A stretch of DNA of 64,000 nt from Auriscalpium vulgare. Lineage: Eukaryota; Basidiomycota; Agaricomycetes; Russulales; Auriscalpiaceae. Below the pieces are notes generated by a model, which worked only from the letters and a program-made list of their open reading frames with translations, was not told the origin of the DNA and did no database searches. This document shows, piece after piece, positions 58,601 through 64,000 of this stretch; position 1 is the first letter of the stretch, and the number at the start of each line of letters is the position of its first letter. The stretch is taken from assembly GCA_019915015.1 (NCBI GenBank), contig JAHBBC010000012.1, positions 1,657,281-1,721,280 of the forward strand. Reading direction: 5' to 3'. The position numbers and the translations under genes are program-made.

Positions 58601-61600
58601 TTTCCTTCGGGTCATTTATCAGTCAATTGTATCAATGCAATCTTGTAAACACTGACTGGAGTGTCCGTTCTGCGGGTACGGGTAGCACATTCATCATGGA
58701 TTCATATGCTCGCGGGCTTAAGACGTGGATAATTTGCGCCCACTCCAATGTCATGGCTGAATATCGCATGCCGTTCAAAGGGACACCTCGTTCTTCTAAA
58801 TCTTTCTTCTTGACGAGATCGTTCATCAAGGCGACAAACAAGGAATTGCCATGCTTGCCCTCGATAACGCCTCTTGCGAAGACTAGGCATGCACTATGAG
58901 GGTTCTGTGCAGACAATGATCAGAAGCTGTAACGTGGGGATACTATGAACTTGAAGCTACTGACATCTTCGTATGCCTCCAGAAGAGGTGCAAGGTCGGG
59001 ATGAGTAAGAGCATATCGATGGAGGGCCTGTATGTCGTCTTTCTGAGCATGATTGGGGGTGAAGCGGCGATTCTTAGGCTCGGGGACTGGCTTGCGAGTC
59101 GCATTCTGGAATACGTGGACATGCAGCAGAGCGAGGCAGTTGACACAAGTAACATCCTCAGTTGACTCTTCCGGCACCCTTACAGTGCGAAGACAATCTG
59201 TCGCAAGGACATGAAGGGGAGGCGACCGATAGTTCTTCCACTGCCACCGATGCTCTTGCTCCGTGTCGACTACTTGCTTTCTGGCCTTATCCAACGAACG
59301 ATAATCTGGTGCCGAATACAACTCTAACGCCAAATCGGCGAGGGAAGGCCCGCCGCCCCCGCCGTATGGTGTGCGCTCCAAATATTGACGCACACGAGCG
59401 TATTTTGCTGCGCGAAGTCCGAAACAAGGACGATCTATCATTCTCGGAGCGGGGGCCTGCGTCGATGAGGTTGATGCCCAGATGTGGCCCAGTGTATGTG
59501 ATCGCATTGTGCCCTTGCAAACTTTCTGGTGCTGTTTGAATGCCTTGGTGTGATACGCCCCAGTCATAAGCATGTACTTGTTGCATCGAGAGCATCGGAC
59601 CTTCCGAACATCGTCTAGACAGAACTCGGCCATGTCGTCAAGCGCAAGGATTTTCTCCTTGAATTTGGTATACGCCTTTGAGTTGTCGTCCCTACCGCGT
59701 TTGACGAAGGAATTGGCCAGGCGCGTGCTGATTGCTCCAGACGATGGCCCAACATCAGCGCTTGCGGTGCTTGCAGACACGGTAGCAATGACATCCTTAT
59801 TCTTTCCCTTGGGCGCGAAGAACGGATGAATGGGCCCAGGGACAGTGCGTGTGCGTTTTGCAGGATGGATAGGCGCCTGAGCCTCTGAGTCGTGGTCAGA
59901 TTGAGCGCTTGTTGCTTCACTCGCGCTCGCAGCCGTCTTGTCGTCTGCGCTCGAGCTCCCTTTCCTCCGCCTTTTCAGTAAGCCCCGCGCAGCCTTCAGT
60001 GTCGTCCCAATGGAACTGATGATCTTCTTAGATGCCTTGACAGTCGACTTCCATCGGATGCGCAATCCTCCGCCTCACTTCCCACCGACGACACCCTTCT
60101 TGACGACATTGACGCAGCATCAGAAGTCCCATTTTCCAAATGGCTTCTCCATTCTGTGATACTGCCAGGCCCATCCTGGTCCAGCATTCCACCACGCGGA
60201 ACTGGTGGGAGATCATCGTCGACAGTGGATGGAGAGAGCAACGACCGGCCGTATGCGCAGCTGGTATCGGTGGTATCGGGCATAGGTATGTCGTCGCAGT
60301 CGCTGTCATAGCCACTAGCAGATGCAAGTACTGAATATGATGATGTAGGAGAAGGTGGCATTGACAGAGGTGGAATTGACGGATCGTATTTGCTGCCTTC
60401 GTCCATGTCTCCGCGTCGCCCCATCTGCTTTTCTTCCACCTCTGGACTGAATCCTTCAAGTAGACATTCAGCATCTCTGGTCGACTCGCCGGGTTCGGAA
60501 GCTTGAGGATTTAGAAGGTGGGCCATCCCGCGAGGGATATGATGCGCAACAGGCTCATCGCGTCCGGCGCCGCCTGTCACAGCATCAGACCGTCGCTGAT
60601 GACTTGATACCTGCGCAGAGCACCTGAGTATCGTCGTCCTCATGTCGCTAATGAGCAAAATATAGCGTACCGATTGAATATGGTCGGCAGCGAGCCTCTC
60701 GAACCACGCCAACCGTTCGACGTGGCGCCTTGAATCATCCCAAAGCTGCCAGCCCAGTGTTTCGTGTGCGACCGCATTCACGGCGATCACGCCACACGAT
60801 ACGTGATCTGTCTGTCTCGCTGTCGTAAGCGACTGTCCCTCCCACTTGTACTCAATGCCGAATTTGACACGCGTCCACCAGAGCAATTTCTTCTCGATGT
60901 CTTTAGGCAGGCGCAGTCCCTGATGGTAAAGGCCGTCGCCTTGTTTCACAGGAATGGTAAGATTGCATTCCCATTGGCGACATAGTAACGTACTCACCAT
61001 AGGATATTGTTTCCGCTTGACCGTCGATCTTCACGACAACAAAATGCTTGTATTTGGCGAGGAAAACAGGGAAGAGGAGTACCTTCCTATGGGTGCGCAG
61101 ATCGTCTTCAATTCTCTTGAGGTAACGAGGTGAGTCGGGGAACAGGTCTTCTATTACTGTGATCTTTGAAATTGCATTCCAGAACTCGTGTCCGGCGATC
61201 TCGAAGTTGTTGGCAATTCCTGGCGTGCTCCGAACGCGGCTTCTCAACCACATGAGCATCATGTCAACGATGGTGTCGGTGAGAAGGCCGTCTGATAACA
61301 GCGGAGCAAGGGCTGATGTTGTCGTAAATGTGGCGGCACCGGGTATCATGAGTTGCTGGCGCCAGGGAAGCGAGTGGATAAGAGCAACAGTGCGTTCGCT
61401 TTCCATAGAACCGTCAGCGACTTGTAGCAGCCACCGCACGCTCGCCGTCCACGTCTCCTGTGCCAGGAGGACCGTACGCATCCGTTGCCAGTAAGTGATC
61501 ATCCACAGCGGGGATGCACCACTTGCATATCGTGGGTCCATGATTGATTGTGCGCCATCCAGGATGGCCTGCGGTGCGAGTGCAGCAAGCTTGTCCACGA

Positions 61601-61931
61601 AGGCATCCGTAGGAAGGCTTCGTGATTTTGTAAGTGTGGTTATGGGGAAGACTGCCACGTCATGGCTAAAAACAGCTTTGGTTGAGGGGTGTATGAGCTG
61701 CTGATCGCGACGAGGGAGTGGTGTAGATACGAAGGAATGAACATCCTCGGTGCCGCTGGGGAGCAAAGAAGTCTCGGGAGCGTTGGGAATCCTGAGGAGC
61801 TGCTCGATGTAGGCCAGCAGCTCCGGCGGTGGGTTCTGGGGATAGCTTTTGCCTTGCGAGATCCATAATTCGGGACGGAACATAGGTATTTCATCGTCGT
61901 TGTAGATTGTGATGGACTCATCCATTGGCAC
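55662..61931 (-). CDS. ULP1-type protease - Cys/His cluster - P/THAP9-like transposase fusion
   Basis: Read from ATG 61931 to the stop at 55662, nine short introns join in phase into roughly 1,900 residues. The N-terminal part holds a Ulp1 (C48) SUMO-protease-like core: His in KYKHFVVVKIDGQ, Asp in ISYGDGLYHQ, Cys in TDHVSCGVIAVNAV. After a disordered Ser-rich linker comes a Cys/His cluster (VRCSRCNKYM, then HTKAFKQHQKVCKG). The transposase part begins NPHSACLVFARGVIEGKHG and EWAQIIHVLSPRAYESMMNV with LPVPAERTLQ, similar to P/THAP9 enzymes. Candidate catalytic acids are in SYAADGTAVERS, LIQDSNHGRK and LLSTEVCEHVFG. One intron (58300-58333) is only 34 bp. Frame and phase agreement argue for an intact gene. 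Placing all parts in one chain rests on my splice choices. Confidence 0.75.
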
Positions 61932-62107
61932 GATGCCGGGATGGCTGCGAGGGTGATGCGCTGCACAGAAGAAGCAGGTTCGGTCCGAGGCGTTGTCGTA
62001 GAATGTCGTACGCAGCAGGCCACGTAAATTTCTACCTAATGTCTCAACTTGTACGAATTATACCGGTAATTATGGGGTCAAAATCTTCTGCCGCCAGTAC
62101 TTAGTCC

Positions 62108-62243
62108 AACTACCTCTGTGATCAGACATCGGTTCACCGCGCCCCTAACTACCACCATCAGGATCATACTTTTGCCCCAAATTCTAGCCCCCAGCTACCT
62201 CAGACCCCTCAGAGCTTCCGGCGCAAAGCGCCGTCTAGCTACC
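62108..62243 (+). repeat. right subterminal motif array of transposon 2
   Basis: AACTACC/AGCTACC copies lie at 62108-62114, 62147-62153, 62193-62199 and 62237-62243, in the same orientation as at the left end. Confidence 0.55.
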
Positions 62244-62251
62244 GTGCGAAA

Positions 62252-62284
62252 ATCATACCCCTGGCGTGAGTTACGGGGGTCCTC
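62252..62284 (-). repeat. right terminal inverted repeat of transposon 2 (33 bp)
   Basis: It is the reverse complement of the left repeat with one mismatch and ends GGGGGTCCTC at 62284. Confidence 0.9.
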
Positions 62285-62290
62285 ATTGCC
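62285..62290 (+). repeat. right copy of 6-bp target site duplication of transposon 2
   Basis: ATTGCC follows the element directly and matches 55414-55419. Confidence 0.75.
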
Positions 62291-63334
62291 GCAAGGGGCT
62301 CCATGGCCGACGGTGGCCGGTTGACCACCTGCATTTACGGTATAATTAGCCTTGAACATATCCCCGACCGGCCGCAGCCTCGCTCCGTCGCGCGCCCACG
62401 CAGATCAGCCCGATCGCCCGGAGCCAAACACTTGTGTGGGGTGGGTGCGCACTAATCACTGCACCCGCTCGGCACAGAAAATTGACAACAGGCCTAGGCA
62501 AAAATGTTGTTGCGCGTAAGGACGCATGCATGGTCGACTCGTAGCGCGGGCCCTGGCGACGGGCGGGGATCAAGCTGTGTTTGCAAAGGCGGACGGACGC
62601 GACTAGCCTCCGTAGTTTCGACCTTGTATAGTTTCAGAAGCTAGAGGTCGTTTTGATTACAAGGGACTGGTTTCCGACTCGGATCTAGCTCGAGGCGCAC
62701 ACGACGAGGACGACGATCATCGCATTGCCTTATATTCTCGCATTGCGCCGCGGTACCGGCCTCCCTGGAAACGCAGGCAGGGCCAGGCAGGGCCCTCCGC
62801 CCAGGTCGCACCTTAGCCACGGCGTAGAAAAGCTTACAACGATACAGTATGCCACCAGGGCCGCACGGGTCGGTCGACTCGGAGTTGCCGTATTCGAGTG
62901 ACTCCTGCCCAACGATCACACCAACCCTGCATCCCTACAGGAACGCATCCGAGCTTACGACCCCAGATGCATCTCACACCGCGAAGCAGCCAAGCACCGG
63001 AGGAGCATGTGCGTCGGTCATAAATCATGATTGTCGTAACTGGCTGCGCCGAGACTACGTACACCGCGCAGCTGCAATATTCTGCGTCGTATTGTATGTC
63101 GGTGTGCTTCGAAACATCACGCCGGATGGAGGATCAAGTGCGTATAATACAGTGCGTTTACGGAAGAAAACTTAGCGATACACAAGATGGGTTCTGCAAG
63201 GTTCGTATCTGGATCTAGAAGCCGGACACAGTGAGAAGAGGGCGGCAGCGTGTGGACAGCGTGTGTGAGATGGCCAAGACGGCTAGCCGGTCGCACACAC
63301 GATGTACGCGAATGATGGGACGCAAAGCGAAAGC
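62291..63334. other. 1.0 kb intergenic space
   Basis: Short overlapping frames occur on both strands, none with a domain. The last part is presumably the 3' untranslated region of the minus-strand gene that follows. Confidence 0.45.
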
Positions 63335-64000
63335 CTAATTCCAATTGATGGTCTCTGCGCCGTACCCGCCGGGCTGAGACTGAGGCACCGTGAAGAGGTT
63401 GCGCACCGAGTCCGCGACGGGCTGGCAGAGAAGCGAGGATGGGGAGAGCGTGCCCGCGAGGGCGAGGTCGGGTGGCATGCACGCGTGCTGCTGCTGCTGT
63501 GGCATCGGAAATGCGACGGCCGCCTGCTGGTCCATAATCGGGTAAGGTGGGACCGCAGTCTGGAAAGCACCTGCGCATGCCCCGTAATCCTGCTGGACGT
63601 CCATGCCGATATCCTCCCAGCGCTCATCTCCGCTGCCATCTTCCTCGTCATCTTCGTCGTCCTCATCATCGTCCTCATCATCCTCTTCATCATCCTCTTC
63701 ATCATCCTCCTCATCTTCCGCATCTTCCACCTCCTCGATGGTCGCCTGGCTGACGGGGACGGCCCAGGCCTCGGGCGCGGGACCCTCCTGCGGGGGGAGC
63801 ATGGCGGAGGCGGCCAAGAGCTCGTCGATCGTGGGCGAGGGATTCTTTGTCCATTCGGGATTAGGGTGGACGGGGCGCGGGTGATAGAGAGCTGGAGCGG
63901 GGGCCGGCGCCGGGGCAGGCGCGGGTTGTACGTATGTGTGAGGCTGGTAGTTCGGAACGGCCGGCGCGGAATATGAATGTGACGGCATATGGGGATGTGC
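63335..64000 (-). CDS. 3' part of an acidic, proline-rich fungal protein (partial)
   Basis: The frame is open from the window edge to the stop at 63335. The first visible Met is at 63988 but is probably internal. The sequence shows a Pro/Ala repeat (PAPAPAPAPAPAL), a segment NPEWTKNPSPTIDELLAASA, a run of more than 30 Asp/Glu residues (about 63740-63615), and a Gln-rich part (MPQQQQHACM). It ends GGYGAETINWN. No enzyme motif is seen. I do not recognise the family; composition suggests a nuclear or regulatory protein. The 5' end lies beyond the window. Confidence 0.65.
   Translation of the reverse strand, partial: AHPHMPSHSYSAPAVPNYQPHTYVQPAPAPAPAPAPALYHPRPVHPNPEWTKNPSPTIDELLAASAMLPPQEGPAPEAWAVPVSQATIEEVEDAEDEEDDEEDDEEDDEDDDEDDEDDEEDGSGDERWEDIGMDVQQDYGACAGAFQTAVPPYPIMDQQAAVAFPMPQQQQHACMPPDLALAGTLSPSSLLCQPVADSVRNLFTVPQSQPGGYGAETINWN

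Larger units (their letters stand above)
55420..62284. mobile_element. DNA transposon with ULP1-protease/transposase fusion gene (6,865 bp)
   Basis: The element is bounded by 33-bp terminal inverted repeats (32 of 33 bases match) and a 6-bp direct duplication, ATTGCC. Both ends carry repeated RACTACC/AGCTACC motifs in the same orientation. Inside is one large minus-strand gene whose ten exons join in phase. The fold of the enzyme resembles P/THAP9 transposases, but those usually make 8-bp duplications, so I leave the superfamily open. The near-identical ends and intact gene indicate a recent arrival. Confidence 0.85.

Noticed and set aside
59996..60065. Two separate genes in transposon 2 (protease gene ending, transposase gene starting, overlapping)
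   Set aside because: A 59-bp intron starting GTGTCG and ending CAAG joins both frames in phase, so one gene is simpler; cDNA would decide.
1..64000. tRNA, rRNA or other structured RNA genes
   Set aside because: I looked for TPsiC-arm boxes and long conserved stems and found none convincing by eye; a covariance-model scan was not possible.

Overview
This window looks like nuclear DNA of a filamentous basidiomycete, most likely an Agaricomycete. Genes are dense and split by many introns of about 45-65 bp with GT-AG ends, the DNA is moderately to strongly GC-rich, and the gene set is fungal and eukaryotic: Het-C, a TAF2 with bromodomains, FAB1, LTV1, NVJ2-type SMP protein and a G-beta. Assignments come from reading the translations; no database search was possible. 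Gene spans are firm where start, stop and splice phases agree. Function names rest on recognised motifs.

Layout. 1-1966: no firm gene. 1967-5537 (-): Het-C-like secreted protein. 5948-12400 (-): TFIID subunit TAF2 with three C-terminal bromodomains, divergent from LTV1 (12686-14515, +), a 40S biogenesis factor. 14656-22129 (-): FAB1 PI3P 5-kinase, divergent from CSN2 (22660-24679, +). 24849-29025: three mitochondrial translation genes, mL40 (-), uL1m (+) and RSM22/METTL17-like (-); the first two share a 122-bp bidirectional promoter. 29218-31148 (+): SAD1/USP39 tri-snRNP factor.

31149-37455 looks empty to a long-ORF scan. I could splice three tiny genes in it, all on the minus strand (32364-32742, 33823-34211, 35927-36260). 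Each encodes a stand-alone double-stranded-RNA-binding domain of 74-75 residues, each has a TATA-like box, and they share a phase-1 intron position. This is the most unusual content of the window.

37456-40846 is an apparently complete PIF/Harbinger-like DNA transposon with identical 71-bp terminal inverted repeats and two convergent genes. It lies 471 bp upstream of a G-protein beta subunit gene (41318-42569, +). 43054-54242 holds a golgin-like coiled-coil gene (+), a fungal protein with repeated KLxxFxG motifs (-), dynactin subunit 6 (-), an NVJ2/TEX2-type lipid-transfer protein (-) and a fungal orphan (-). Four of these five genes (all but NVJ2) carry apparent single-base losses, mostly explicable as homopolymer undercalls in GC-rich DNA.

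55420-62284 is a second apparently complete DNA transposon, with 33-bp terminal repeats and a 6-bp target duplication. Its single large gene fuses a Ulp1-type SUMO-protease domain, a Cys/His cluster and a P/THAP9-like transposase. The window closes with the 3' part of an acidic, proline-rich gene (63335-64000, -).

The host genes are mostly housekeeping: transcription, ribosome biogenesis in cytosol and mitochondria, splicing, phosphoinositide and G-protein signalling, Golgi and dynein transport, and organelle contacts. They are arranged as divergent or convergent pairs with short intergenic spaces; the two transposons and the small dsRNA-binding genes are the accessory part.
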